NCBI RefSeq assembly: GCF_001693385.1
Contig: NZ_CP016428.1
Location: 4,898,001-4,962,000, forward strand
Direction of reading: 5' to 3'
DNA: 64,000 nucleotides
Origin: Bradyrhizobium icense
Lineage (GTDB): Bacteria; Pseudomonadota; Alphaproteobacteria; Rhizobiales; Xanthobacteraceae
Below the pieces are notes generated by a model, which saw only the letters and a list, made by a program, of their open reading frames with translations, searched no databases and had not been told where the DNA came from. The position numbers were made by a program, and so were the translations under genes. Positions 52,453-61,335 of this stretch are shown one piece after another; within the stretch, counting starts at the first letter, position 1, and each line of letters begins with the position of its first letter.

Positions 52453-53187
52453 ATGTCGGACCGCCTGAAGGGCAAGCGCGCATTCGTCACCGCCGCAGCC
52501 GTTGGAATCGGCCGCGCCTGCGCCGTCGCCTTTGCGCGTGAAGGGGCAACGGTGTTCGCCACCGATATCGACGAGGCCAAACTCGCCGCACTCAAGAGCG
52601 AGGGCATCGCGGAAGTGGCGAGGCTCGACGTGCGCGACAGCGCAGCCGTCGCCGCCATTGCCAAGCGCGCCGGCACGACCGACATCCTGCTCAACGCCGC
52701 AGGCTTCGTGCACCACGGCACGGTGCTGGATTGCTCCGACGAAGACTTTGATTTTTCGTTCGACCTCAACGTCAAGTCGATGCACCGCACGATCCGCGCA
52801 TTCCTGCCGGGCATGCTGGAAAATGGCCGCGGCGCGATCGTGAACATTTCTTCCGCGGCCGGCGTATTCAAGGCCGCGCCGAACCGCTACGTCTATGGCG
52901 CGACCAAGGCCGCCGTCGCGGCGCTGACGCGCTCGGTCGCCACCGACTTCATTGCCAAGGGTATCCGGTGCAACTGTATCTGTCCCGGCACGATCGAGAC
53001 GCCGTCGATGCTGGAGCGTGCGGCGGCAGCAGGTCCCAACGGGCGCGAGATGTTCATTGCCCGGCAGCCAATGGGACGGCTCGGCACCGCCGAGGAGATC
53101 GCAGCGCTCGCCATCTATCTCGCCAGCGACGAAAGCGCGTTCACCACCGGCGTCGCCCACGTCATCGACGGCGGCTGGACGTTGTAA
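52453..53187 (+). CDS. SDR oxidoreductase, DHRS6 / 2-keto-3-deoxy-L-fuconate dehydrogenase-like
   Basis: A 244-residue SDR. AFVTAAAVGIGRACAVAFAR is the NAD motif with TAAA in place of TGxx, and AGFVHHGTVLDCSDEDFDFS and KGIRCNCICPGTIETPSMLE match mammalian DHRS6 (BDH2) very closely, as recalled from that sequence. Bacterial members include 2-keto-3-deoxy-L-fuconate dehydrogenase. The tyrosine and lysine are in NRYVYGATKAAV. With the dehydratase just upstream it could oxidise the 2-keto-3-deoxy acid, giving a non-phosphorylative branch. GGAAGAAAAA precedes the ATG. Confidence 0.85.
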   Translation: MSDRLKGKRAFVTAAAVGIGRACAVAFAREGATVFATDIDEAKLAALKSEGIAEVARLDVRDSAAVAAIAKRAGTTDILLNAAGFVHHGTVLDCSDEDFDFSFDLNVKSMHRTIRAFLPGMLENGRGAIVNISSAAGVFKAAPNRYVYGATKAAVAALTRSVATDFIAKGIRCNCICPGTIETPSMLERAAAAGPNGREMFIARQPMGRLGTAEEIAALAIYLASDESAFTTGVAHVIDGGWTL

Positions 53188-53196
53188 ACGCAATCT

Positions 53197-53287
53197 TCAT
53201 CCTGAGGAGCCGCAAAGCGGCGTCTCGAAGGATGGGCCACGGGCCTCATGGTTCGAGACGCGCCAAGGCGCTCCTCACCATGAGGAA
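53197..53287. repeat. Two-hairpin intergenic inverted repeat
   Basis: Arms at 53204-53229 and 53252-53276 share GAGGAG and GTCTCGAA at their ends. The inner hairpins differ: CCGC-AAA-GCGG on the left, CGCC-AA-GGCG on the right, each fully self-complementary. It lies between the two SDR genes, which read in the same direction, so it may modulate the second gene rather than end transcription. The ribosome site of the second SDR gene follows closely. Confidence 0.8.
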
Positions 53288-53310
53288 CTTCGAGCGGAAA
53301 GGAAATCTCC

Positions 53311-54057
53311 ATGAACAAGATCGATCTGGACGGCCGCCTCGCCGTCGTCACCGGCGGGGCACAGGGTTTTGGGCGTGCAATCACCGAACGCTTCGTGTCG
53401 TCAGGCGCGAAGGTCGCGATCTGGGATTTTGACCTGCCGCTTGCGGAAAGGACCGCGAAGGAAATCGGTCCGGCCGTAGCCGCCTTCAAGGTCGACGTCT
53501 CCGACCTCGCCGCCGTCGAGAAGACGCGTGACGAGACGCTCAAGGCGCTCGGCAAGATCGACATCCTCGTCAACAATGCCGGCATCGCCGGCGTCAACAA
53601 GACGGTCTGGGAGACCGACCTCGAGGAATGGCGCAAGGTACTGCGCATCAACCTCGACGGCCCCTTCATCTGCTGCAAGGCGGTGGTGCCTGCGATGCTG
53701 CAGCAGAAATACGGCCGCATCGTCAACATCGCTTCCATCGCCGGCAAGGAAGGCAACCCCAACGCCGCGCATTACTCGGCCTCGAAGGCCGGCCTGATCG
53801 CGCTGACCAAGTCGCTCGGCAAGGAACTCGCGCAGCACGACATCCTCGTCAACGCGGTGACGCCGGCCGCGGCCAAGACCGCAATCTTCGATCAGTTGAC
53901 GCAACAGCACATCGATTTCATGCTGTCGAAGATTCCGAAGGGGCGCTTTGTCCTGGTGGAAGAACTCGCGGCGATGGTGGCCTGGCTGGCGTCGGAAGAT
54001 TGTGCGTTCTCGACGGGTGCAGTGTTCGACATCTCCGGTGGCCGCGCGACGTACTAG
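53311..54057 (+). CDS. SDR oxidoreductase (FabG-like, possible aldose 1-dehydrogenase)
   Basis: A 248-residue classical SDR. The cofactor motif is AVVTGGAQGFGRAITERFV, the acidic DFDLPLAERTAKEI suggests NAD preference, and the catalytic residues are in VNIASIAGKEGNPNAAHYSASKAG (Ser, Tyr, Lys). It is in the LacI-operator unit with the dehydratase and the DHRS6-like gene. A sugar 1-dehydrogenase that produces the aldonate for the dehydratase would suit the pathway, but FabG-like proteins have many substrates. A good AAAGGAAA site lies before the ATG. Its stop overlaps that of the convergent DMT gene by four bases. Confidence 0.82.
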   Translation: MNKIDLDGRLAVVTGGAQGFGRAITERFVSSGAKVAIWDFDLPLAERTAKEIGPAVAAFKVDVSDLAAVEKTRDETLKALGKIDILVNNAGIAGVNKTVWETDLEEWRKVLRINLDGPFICCKAVVPAMLQQKYGRIVNIASIAGKEGNPNAAHYSASKAGLIALTKSLGKELAQHDILVNAVTPAAAKTAIFDQLTQQHIDFMLSKIPKGRFVLVEELAAMVAWLASEDCAFSTGAVFDISGGRATY

Positions 54058-54968
54058 TCAATAGGCACTCGGGACAATCGCGTTGCCGATGCAGGAGACC
54101 GGCCCGAAGTCGTAGCGATCCAGATGCCAGCGAACACCGCGAGGATGCCGGCAACAAGATTCCAGCGGAGCGGTTCGTCCAGCAAGGCGGCGCCAACGAG
54201 CGACGCGGTGATCGGATTGACGGTGACCGAGATCGCGACGCGGGTCGGCGTTGTGCGCGCGAGCGCGAACGCCCAAAGATAAAACGTCAGCGCGCTGCCG
54301 AAGGCACCGAGATATATGGCAGCCAGCCATTGCGGGAGCTCGAAAGCTGCGACGGGCGCAAAACTGCCGCGCCAGTATGAGATCAGGACAAGACACACAG
54401 CCCCGACGCCCATGGATACGGTCGTGAAGGGAATTGGCCCGGAGCGAGCGATGAATGGCTTGGACCAGATGCTGTAGAGCGCCATGCACAGGGCCGCGGC
54501 GACCATCAGCAAATCGCCGCGCCAAGCCCCCGGCGGCGCGGAAGCAAGGTTGGACAGAAGCGCCAGGGCGACCCCAAGCGTTGCGATCACGACGCCGATC
54601 GATTTGCGTACCGTAAGGGCCTCGCTGCCGAGCGCCGCTCCCACCACCATCGTCAGCAACGGAAGCGTCGACAAGGCAAGGGCGCCCCGCGCCGCTGTCG
54701 TGAAAATCAGAGACGCATTGAACAGGATTGGGAACAGGGCGAAGTACAGCACGCCCAACCCGGCAACGCTCAACCAGTCGGGACGCCGCGGCCACTGCGC
54801 GCCTTGCAGAAGGGCCACCGGCAACAACAGCAGAAAACCGATGCCGAACCGAAACGAACCGATCGCCAGTGGATCAACCGCATTCACCAGATAGCGCGTT
54901 GCCCCGATCGAAGTCCCGCCCAGGCCGCTTGATAGGACTGCCGCCAACACGCCCCATGCCTCGCTCAT
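54054..54968 (-). CDS. DMT (EamA) family transporter
   Basis: A 304-residue membrane protein with about ten hydrophobic segments in two EamA halves. GVLAAVLSSGLGGTSIGATRYL is helix 1, PLAIGSFRFGIGFLLLLPVA the second, and AFGSALTFYLWAFALARTTP with RVAISVTVNPITASLVGAAL belongs to the second half. EamA proteins export amino acids or metabolites; the substrate is unknown. The ATG at 54968 has GGGGAAAG upstream. A LysR gene is divergent 90 bases away and is the probable regulator. Confidence 0.87.
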   Translation of the reverse strand: MSEAWGVLAAVLSSGLGGTSIGATRYLVNAVDPLAIGSFRFGIGFLLLLPVALLQGAQWPRRPDWLSVAGLGVLYFALFPILFNASLIFTTAARGALALSTLPLLTMVVGAALGSEALTVRKSIGVVIATLGVALALLSNLASAPPGAWRGDLLMVAAALCMALYSIWSKPFIARSGPIPFTTVSMGVGAVCLVLISYWRGSFAPVAAFELPQWLAAIYLGAFGSALTFYLWAFALARTTPTRVAISVTVNPITASLVGAALLDEPLRWNLVAGILAVFAGIWIATTSGRSPASATRLSRVPID

Positions 54969-55058
54969 ACACTTTCCCCTTCCGGCTTGCGTGCAAAGTA
55001 GGGAGGGTTTAGTAATCAAGAAATGGAATTTCTATGATGGAGGAAATAACGTTTAGTT

Positions 55059-55970
55059 ATGAGCGCACCCGTCCTCGATCCGGATCTCTTGAAGGCTTTC
55101 GTGGCGGTGGCCGACAGCCGCTCGTTCACGCGCGCGGCTACCCAACTTAATCGGACCCAATCCGCGGTTAGCATGCAGATCAAGCGCCTGGAGGAACGCC
55201 TCGGCGTCGAGCTGTTCAATCGCACCAAAGCCAATGTCGATTTGAGTTCCGCAGGCGAAGGGCTGCTCGGATACGCAAGGCGCATCCTGACGCTAAACGA
55301 TGAGGCCGTGGGCAAGCTGCGGGAGCGCAAGATCGAAGGCGTCGTGCGCCTGGGCGTGATGGACGACTACGGGACCTTGATCGTTCCGCCCGTGTTGGCG
55401 AGCTTTGCCGCCTGTTACCCGCTGGTCCATGTCGAGATGGAGATAGGACTCACCTCTTCCATGCCCGCGCGCCTCGGCAAAGCCTATGACCTCGTCATTG
55501 CGATGCACCCGGAGGGACATGGCGAGGGTGAATTCCTGCGCCGCGAACAGGCTGCCTGGGCAACCGGTGCGTTTCACCCCGTTGAGCAGCAGAATCCGTT
55601 GCCGCTCGCGCTTTATCCGCAGGGCTGCCTGTTCCGAAAATGGGCAATTGAGGCACTGGATGCCGCCAAGCGGCCCTGGCGGCTGGCTTTCGTCAGCCAC
55701 AGCCTTGCGGCCGTCGAGTCAGTTGCGGCGCAGGGGCTTGCGGTGACGATCGTGAAGGCAGGTACATTTCCGCCGAAGCTGCGTCCCTTATCGGAGCGCG
55801 ACGGCATGCCGCGACTACCGGCCGCGGACATTTGCCTGCACCGCACCGCGAATCTATCACGGGCGGGCACGCTGCTCGCGGACCACTTGCGCTCTACCAT
55901 CTCAAATCATCTTGATGAGGTTTCGGTGCGGCGTGCAACGCGCGACGCCATTCCGATCGCCTTCAACTGA
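55059..55970 (+). CDS. LysR family transcriptional regulator, divergent from the DMT gene
   Basis: A 303-residue LysR protein. The HTH is LLKAFVAVADSRSFTRAATQ with LNRTQSAVSMQIKRLEERLG, followed by ELFNRTKANVDLSSAGEGLL. The effector domain begins near VVRLGVMDDYGTLIVP. It probably controls the divergent DMT exporter. GGAGG occurs upstream, but 15 bases from the ATG, so translation efficiency may be low. The protease gene starts ten bases after the stop. Confidence 0.86.
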   Translation: MSAPVLDPDLLKAFVAVADSRSFTRAATQLNRTQSAVSMQIKRLEERLGVELFNRTKANVDLSSAGEGLLGYARRILTLNDEAVGKLRERKIEGVVRLGVMDDYGTLIVPPVLASFAACYPLVHVEMEIGLTSSMPARLGKAYDLVIAMHPEGHGEGEFLRREQAAWATGAFHPVEQQNPLPLALYPQGCLFRKWAIEALDAAKRPWRLAFVSHSLAAVESVAAQGLAVTIVKAGTFPPKLRPLSERDGMPRLPAADICLHRTANLSRAGTLLADHLRSTISNHLDEVSVRRATRDAIPIAFN

Positions 55971-55980
55971 GCGGTATCTC

Positions 55981-56661
55981 GTGAACATCTCATTGTACGC
56001 CATCTCCGTCTGGATTCTCCCGCTCCTGATCGCGATCACCTTCCACGAGGCCGCCCACGCCTTCGTGGCATACAAGCTCGGCGACAACACCGCCTGGCAG
56101 CTCGGACGGGTCAGCTTCAATCCCTTTAAGCATATCGATCCCTTTGGCACCGTCATCCTCCCCGGCATTCTGTTGCTGTCGCATTCGCCGTTCCTGTTTG
56201 GCTATGCCAAGCCGGTCCCGGTGAATTTCCGGAACCTGAACCATCCCCGGTTCGACATGGTCTGGGTGGCGCTGGCCGGCCCCGCCACCAACATCGCTTT
56301 GGCGCTTGTCACGGCCTTGGCCTTCCACGCCCTGCCTTTGGTGCCGGCGGAGGCCGCCAAATGGACGGCGGACAACCTCAAAAATGCTTTCCTGATCAAT
56401 ATCGTGCTGGCAATCTTCAATATGATGCCGATCCCGCCGCTGGATGGCGGCCGGGTCGCCGTCGGGCTCCTGCCGCGGGTGCTGGCATACCCGCTGTCGC
56501 GGCTGGAACCCTATGGGATACTGATCCTGCTCGGTCTCCTGATCCTGCTTCCTATCATCGGCGCGCAGCTCGGCCTAAATCTTGATGTTATTTCGGCGAT
56601 ACTACGGACACTGATCGGTTATGTGAGCGGCGCCCTTCTCTTCATCACCGGCAACGCCTAA
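55981..56661 (+). CDS. Site-2 protease family membrane metalloprotease
   Basis: A 226-residue intramembrane zinc protease. The zinc motif HExxH is FHEAAHAFVA with His22, Glu23 and His26 in the first membrane segment, and the third ligand is in NMMPIPPLDGGRVAVG (the NPDG-like motif). There are about five to six hydrophobic segments and no PDZ domain, so it belongs to the short SpoIVFB-like or RseP-minus group; the substrate is unknown. The start is the GTG at 55981; a longer frame from 55912 overlaps the LysR gene and lacks conserved sequence. Confidence 0.87.
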   Translation: MNISLYAISVWILPLLIAITFHEAAHAFVAYKLGDNTAWQLGRVSFNPFKHIDPFGTVILPGILLLSHSPFLFGYAKPVPVNFRNLNHPRFDMVWVALAGPATNIALALVTALAFHALPLVPAEAAKWTADNLKNAFLINIVLAIFNMMPIPPLDGGRVAVGLLPRVLAYPLSRLEPYGILILLGLLILLPIIGAQLGLNLDVISAILRTLIGYVSGALLFITGNA

Positions 56662-56705
56662 GTTCAGATAGAAAAGAACGGACAAAGAGGAATCGGCTAG
56701 GGGCC

Positions 56706-57140
56706 ATGGCGACAAAAGCTGCCGACATGTTGATCGCACGACGCGCCGATACCCGCGCGAGGGCAGATTTTGCAACATGGAAAATGCTGGCCAAGCTCAA
56801 CGGCTTCACCGCCCTGCCCGCCGAGGCACAGAACTTTCTCGAAGGCTACAGGCAGTTACTCCTTGCGAGGATGACCGAGGCAGACGCTTCCGAGGCCACC
56901 ATCCAGCTCATGTACAAGAGCTATTATGCTGAGATGGGCGGCTCCGGGACGCCGCCCGAACTTCCTTCCCGCGCGAGCGAGCCGGTCACCGATACCGGCA
57001 AGGTCACCGCATTCCGCCGGCCGCCCCCACGGTCCAAGCCTGCCGCATCGGGACCAGCGACGAAACGGCCACTTCCGGTGGCACTGATCTTTGCGTGCCT
57101 CGCCATCGTCTACGTCAGCATTCGCTACTTCTGGCGCTGA
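56706..57140 (+). CDS. Hypothetical tail-anchored membrane protein (144 aa)
   Basis: A 144-residue protein without a recognised family. Residues 1-75 are charged and helical (ADFATWKMLAKLNGFTALPA, EAQNFLEGYRQLLLARM), residues 75-120 are low-complexity and proline-rich (FRRPPPRSKPAASGPATKRP), and residues 121-143 form one membrane helix, ALIFACLAIVYVSIRYFW, at the very C terminus. That suggests a tail-anchored inner-membrane protein facing the cytoplasm. It follows the site-2 protease gene by 44 bases on the same strand and may be its partner or substrate (inference). Confidence 0.6.
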   Translation: MATKAADMLIARRADTRARADFATWKMLAKLNGFTALPAEAQNFLEGYRQLLLARMTEADASEATIQLMYKSYYAEMGGSGTPPELPSRASEPVTDTGKVTAFRRPPPRSKPAASGPATKRPLPVALIFACLAIVYVSIRYFWR

Positions 57141-57184
57141 GGCGGCGCGTTCCCGTACTGGTTGCTTTTCTTGACACGATCGCT

Positions 57185-58096
57185 TCACGGCCACGCCGCG
57201 TAGGACGGACCGCTGCGTGCGTGCTCCAGCCGGATCTGCCGGCGATAGCTGCCCGGTGACGCGCCGCAATACTTGCGGAAGAAGCGATTGAAGTAGGCGG
57301 GATCGCGAAAACCCAGGCCGTATCCGATCTGCTCGACGGGAAGATCGAGCTGCTGCAGCCGCGTACAGGCCTCGCGAACCAGGCGCTCGTGGATGATCGC
57401 GCGCGGGCCGCAGTTTTTCTCCCGTTGGCAATGGGCGTGCAGCTTGTCGGACGTGACGCCGAGCGCATCCGCATAGCGCGCCACTGGCCAGCCGTCGCGG
57501 TAATGCAGTTCGACCATTTGCAGGAAATTGCCGACCAGCGCCGGACCACCGCCACGCGCTGTAATCTCCTGACGCTCATCATGCGAGGCGCTGAGCCGGC
57601 AGAGTTGTAAACACAGCAACAGCAGATGTGAGGCAATCAGCGTCGCGCCGCCAAAGCCGGGCGCGCGCAACTCCGCAACGATCGCGCGGCAGGATTCGGC
57701 GATCGTATCGAGATGTGGGGGAAGCGTCTCGCCGGCAACCAGCGCAACGCGCTCAGTGGTTCTGCGCAGATGCAGCGCCTCGGCACTGCCCGCGATAATC
57801 TTGATCAGGAAGGCATCGTCCACCGACATCAGGAACCCCCGCGCGCCGGGACCAACGTGCAGCGCTGCATCGGTGCTGCCCGGCAACCAGAGCAGCGCCG
57901 GTGCTTCGAGCGCGACACCGGTTCCGTGCCATGAAGCCCGGCCGCGGTCCGATTGCAGCAACAATAGATGCGCCCGGCGCTCCGCCTTCTGGCGGATGAC
58001 CCACGATCGAGCCGCCAGGGCGGCCGAAAAAGCCTCCGCACGTACCGCCAGCGCGATGCCGACCGGCAGTCTGTTCAAGCCTGCTGAAGCCGACAT
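57185..58096 (-). CDS. AraC family transcriptional regulator
   Basis: A 303-residue regulator. The C-terminal two-HTH domain has YADALGVTSDKLHAHCQREK and GPRAIIHERLVREACTRLQQ, then VEQIGYGLGFRDPAYFNRFF with RKYCGASPGSYRRQ, the AraC signature. The N-terminal half (residues 1-190) is a cupin-like sensor domain. The ATG at 58096 has AGGAG eight bases upstream. It is divergent from the liv-type transporter operon, 170 bases away, and is its likely regulator. Confidence 0.87.
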   Translation of the reverse strand: MSASAGLNRLPVGIALAVRAEAFSAALAARSWVIRQKAERRAHLLLLQSDRGRASWHGTGVALEAPALLWLPGSTDAALHVGPGARGFLMSVDDAFLIKIIAGSAEALHLRRTTERVALVAGETLPPHLDTIAESCRAIVAELRAPGFGGATLIASHLLLLCLQLCRLSASHDERQEITARGGGPALVGNFLQMVELHYRDGWPVARYADALGVTSDKLHAHCQREKNCGPRAIIHERLVREACTRLQQLDLPVEQIGYGLGFRDPAYFNRFFRKYCGASPGSYRRQIRLEHARSGPSYAAWP

Positions 58097-58266
58097 GGCC
58101 TCGTCTCCTGAGACAATCCGCCGCCAGTGAAGCGGAAGATTTGCCAGAAAAGTACAATCTTTCCCCGGCTTCGTCCAATTCCAAGCTTCCGGCAACCTCC
58201 CCTAACGTCAGGGCGATCACGAGCGCCAGTTCAATGGCGCCGGTCGACGCACCCTGGGAGGATAAG

Positions 58267-59493
58267 ATGATGACATTCCTGACGCGGCGCACCGCCCTGC
58301 TGGCGGCCGCCACCTGCGCTGCCACGCTCGGCTTGACGGCCATTGCAGAGGCTCAGACCTCGATCAAGATCGGCTATGCAATCTCACGCACCGGCCCCAA
58401 CACCGGAGGCGCCGCGGTCACTACGATTCCCAACTACGAATTGTGGGTGAAGGAAGTGAATGCCGCCGGCGGCATCAAGCTTGGCGACAAGCGCGTTCCG
58501 ATCGAGGTCGTGCAATATGACGACCGCTCCAATGCCGAAGAGGCCGTGCGCGCGCTCGAGCGGCTGATCAACCAGGACAAGGTCGATTTCATCCTGCCGC
58601 CATGGGGCACCGGCCTCAATCTGGCGGTTGGTCCGACGCTCAACCGCGAAGGCTATCCGCACCTCGCCGCCACCGCCGTGACCGACCGCGCCCCTGAACT
58701 CGCCAAGCGCTGGCCCAACAGTTTCTGGCTGCTCGGCACCAGCGCCGATGCGTCCAAGACGCTGGTAGAGTTGCTGTCCAAGCTGCGCGACGAAAAGAAG
58801 ATAGGCGACACCGTGGCAATGGTCAGCATTGCCGACGGCTTCGGGATCGATCTGTCGTCGGCGGCGCGGCCGGCTCTCACCAACGCGAAGTTCAAGCTCG
58901 CCTACGACAAGAGCTATCCGATCGGCACGCAGGATCTCGCCCCGATCGTCAACGAGATAAAGGCACTCAATCCCGATGTCTTCATCGCCTTCAGCTATCC
59001 GCCGGATACGTTGGCATTGACCGAGCAATCGCGCATCGCAGGGCTCAATCCGAAGGTGTTCTATACCGGCGTCGGCACCGCCTTCCCGCTCTATAAGCAA
59101 AAGTTCGGCAAGAATACCGAAGGCGTGATGGGCATCGGCGGCTGGAGCGGCGACAGCCCGGCGATCAAGGACTATCTCGCACGCCACAAGGCCTCCGCCG
59201 CCAACGGCGCCGAGCCGGACCGCTGGGCGAGCGCGGTCACCTATGCGAGCCTGCAAATGCTGCAGCAGGCGATCGAACGCGTCGGCAAGATCGACCGCGC
59301 CGCCGTGATCAAGGACCTGCAGACCGGCACGTTCGATACCGTGATCGGTAAGGTCAAGCTCGAGAACAACATGCCCACGCGCTTCTGGTGGGTCGGCCAG
59401 TGGCAGGGCGGCGAGTTCTACGGCATCGCGCCGGCAAAGAACGAAGGCGCGCGGACCGCGATCGTTCCGAAACCGGCGTGGGTCGCACCGTAA
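58267..59493 (+). CDS. Branched-chain amino acid-type ABC transporter substrate-binding protein
   Basis: A 408-residue periplasmic binding protein. The signal peptide is MMTFLTRRTALLAAATCAATLG up to about AEAQ, with RR in the n-region that could also allow Tat export. The mature fold begins IKIGYAISRTGPNTGGAAV, then VDFILPPWGTGLNLAVGPTL and DVFIAFSYPPDTLALTEQSR. Such LivJ-like proteins bind amino acids, amides or aromatic acids. GGGAGG is close to the ATG. It begins a five-gene operon with livH, livM, livG and livF homologues. Confidence 0.88.
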   Translation: MMTFLTRRTALLAAATCAATLGLTAIAEAQTSIKIGYAISRTGPNTGGAAVTTIPNYELWVKEVNAAGGIKLGDKRVPIEVVQYDDRSNAEEAVRALERLINQDKVDFILPPWGTGLNLAVGPTLNREGYPHLAATAVTDRAPELAKRWPNSFWLLGTSADASKTLVELLSKLRDEKKIGDTVAMVSIADGFGIDLSSAARPALTNAKFKLAYDKSYPIGTQDLAPIVNEIKALNPDVFIAFSYPPDTLALTEQSRIAGLNPKVFYTGVGTAFPLYKQKFGKNTEGVMGIGGWSGDSPAIKDYLARHKASAANGAEPDRWASAVTYASLQMLQQAIERVGKIDRAAVIKDLQTGTFDTVIGKVKLENNMPTRFWWVGQWQGGEFYGIAPAKNEGARTAIVPKPAWVAP

Positions 59494-59524
59494 CGTATCA
59501 AGATAGACCTACGGCCGGCAAACC

Positions 59525-60394
59525 ATGACCAATGCCATTCTGACCGGCCTGATGCTGGGCGGCATGTATGCGCTCATCGCCATGGGGCTCACGCTCCAGT
59601 ACGGCGTTGCGCGTATCATGAACCTCTCCTACGGCGAGTTCCTGATCGCTGCCGCCTTTGCATCGCACTGGTTGTTTACCGGCTGGGCGGTCAGTCCCTT
59701 TGTTGGACTGGCGCTGGTCGTCCCCCTCGCCTTCGTGCTGAATTTTGCGATCTACAAGCTGCTGCTCACACCACTGGTGCGCCGCGCGCCCAACCGCGAC
59801 GCGTTGGAAGTGGACAGCATTCTCGCAACCTTTGGCCTCACCTTCGTCATTCAGGGCTCGATGCTCGCGCTGTTCGGCGGCGCCTATTACAGCTATTCGT
59901 TCCTGGCCTTCCCGGTGCAGTTTCTCGGCGAGACGGTTGCAGCCAACCGCCTCGCCGCGCTCGGCATCACCATCCTGCTCGGTCTGGCGCTCTATGCCGC
60001 GCTGACTCGCACCCGCGCCGGCACGGCGGTGCGCGCCGTCGCCGTCGATCCTTTCGCCGCACAGCTTGTCGCAATCAATGTGCCGCAGGCTTCCGCGTTG
60101 ACCTTTGCGCTCGGCGGCGCGCTGGTCGCCGCCGCCGGCGTGCTGGTCAGCACGTTTCTCACCTTCAGTGCATCATCCGGCGTCGTCTTCACCATGAAAG
60201 CGTTGATCGTCGTCGTGATGGGGGGCGTCGGCAACATGCTGGGCTGCCTGGTTGCGGGACTGGCGCTTGGTCTCAGCGAGGCGCTGGTCGCCTCCTATGT
60301 CGATCCCGGCCTCACGCTTGCAGTCAATTTCGCACTGTTTCTTGCCGTGTTGCTGGTGAAGCCGGCCGGCCTGTTTGGCAGGGCGACACGATGA
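59525..60394 (+). CDS. livH: Branched-chain amino acid-type ABC transporter permease (LivH-like)
   Basis: A 289-residue membrane protein with eight hydrophobic segments. GMYALIAMGLTLQYGVARIMNLSYGEF is the family start (quoted in part), DALEVDSILATFGLTFVIQG a conserved loop, and LIVVVMGGVGNMLGCLVAGL the C-terminal coupling region. With LivM it forms the channel. It starts 31 bases after the binding-protein gene, and its stop overlaps livM by four bases. Confidence 0.9.
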   Translation: MTNAILTGLMLGGMYALIAMGLTLQYGVARIMNLSYGEFLIAAAFASHWLFTGWAVSPFVGLALVVPLAFVLNFAIYKLLLTPLVRRAPNRDALEVDSILATFGLTFVIQGSMLALFGGAYYSYSFLAFPVQFLGETVAANRLAALGITILLGLALYAALTRTRAGTAVRAVAVDPFAAQLVAINVPQASALTFALGGALVAAAGVLVSTFLTFSASSGVVFTMKALIVVVMGGVGNMLGCLVAGLALGLSEALVASYVDPGLTLAVNFALFLAVLLVKPAGLFGRATR

Positions 60395-61335
60395 GCGCGC
60401 GTACCGCCGGCTTCGGTGCCGTTGCGCTCGCAGCGTTTGCGCTGCTGGCGCTCGTGCCGCGCCTCGGCAACCCCTACTACCTCGCGCTCGCCATCAGCCT
60501 GTTGCAATACACCGTGCTGGCGACGGCCTGGGGCATGTTCTCCGGGCCCACACGCTATGTCTCGCTGGCAACGACCGCCTTCTTCGGTGTCGGCGCCTAC
60601 ACCGTTGCCGTGCTGGGCGAGATCCTGCCGTGGCCGCTGGTGCTGCTGATCGCAGCGGCGCTCGGCGCTGTGGTGGCTGCCATTGTCGGGCTGTCGACGC
60701 TGCGCTTGAGCGGGGTGTATTTCGTCATCTTCACGTTTGGTTTGACCGAATTGATCCGCCAACTCGTGGTCTGGTTCGAGGTCAACAAGTCTCGCGTGCT
60801 CGGGCGCTATGTCTTCGTCAATATCACCCAAGCCGATATTTACTGGCAGTTGCTGGCGCTGACCGCCGCTGTATTCCTGCTGGGCTGGCTGATCGCGCGC
60901 TCGCGCCTCGGTTTCGCGCTGCGGGTGATCGGCGAAGACGAGACCGTCGCAAAACATTGCGGGATCAATACCACCTTCGCCAAGGTCGCCCTATTCACGA
61001 TCAGCGCCACCGTCATGACGCTGGTCGGCGCAATCATGGCGCCGCGCTGGACCTATATCGAGCCGTCAATCGCCTTCAATGCGATGATCTCGTTTCAGGT
61101 GCTGATCATGGCGCTACTCGGCGGCGCGCACCGGCTGTGGGGGCCGGTGCTTGGTGCCGTGCCGCTGACGCTACTGTTCGAACTGCTGAGTGCGCGCTTT
61201 CCGAACACGTTCACGATCATCCTCGGCTGCATCTTCCTATTGATCGTCTACATGCTGCCGAGGGGCGTCGCGGGATTGCTCGAGAAGCTATCGACGACGG
61301 CGGGCGGCAAAACCACGCAACGGGCAGCCGCATGA
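60391..61335 (+). CDS. livM: Branched-chain amino acid-type ABC transporter permease (LivM-like)
   Basis: A 314-residue membrane protein. NPYYLALAISLLQYTVLATA opens the channel part, LSGVYFVIFTFGLTELIRQL is the conserved mid-protein stretch, and GEDETVAKHCGINTTFAKVA the coupling loop to the ATPases. About eight to nine membrane helices are visible. The ATG overlaps the livH stop (ATGA), and its own stop overlaps the livG start in the same way. Confidence 0.9.
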   Translation: MSARTAGFGAVALAAFALLALVPRLGNPYYLALAISLLQYTVLATAWGMFSGPTRYVSLATTAFFGVGAYTVAVLGEILPWPLVLLIAAALGAVVAAIVGLSTLRLSGVYFVIFTFGLTELIRQLVVWFEVNKSRVLGRYVFVNITQADIYWQLLALTAAVFLLGWLIARSRLGFALRVIGEDETVAKHCGINTTFAKVALFTISATVMTLVGAIMAPRWTYIEPSIAFNAMISFQVLIMALLGGAHRLWGPVLGAVPLTLLFELLSARFPNTFTIILGCIFLLIVYMLPRGVAGLLEKLSTTAGGKTTQRAAA

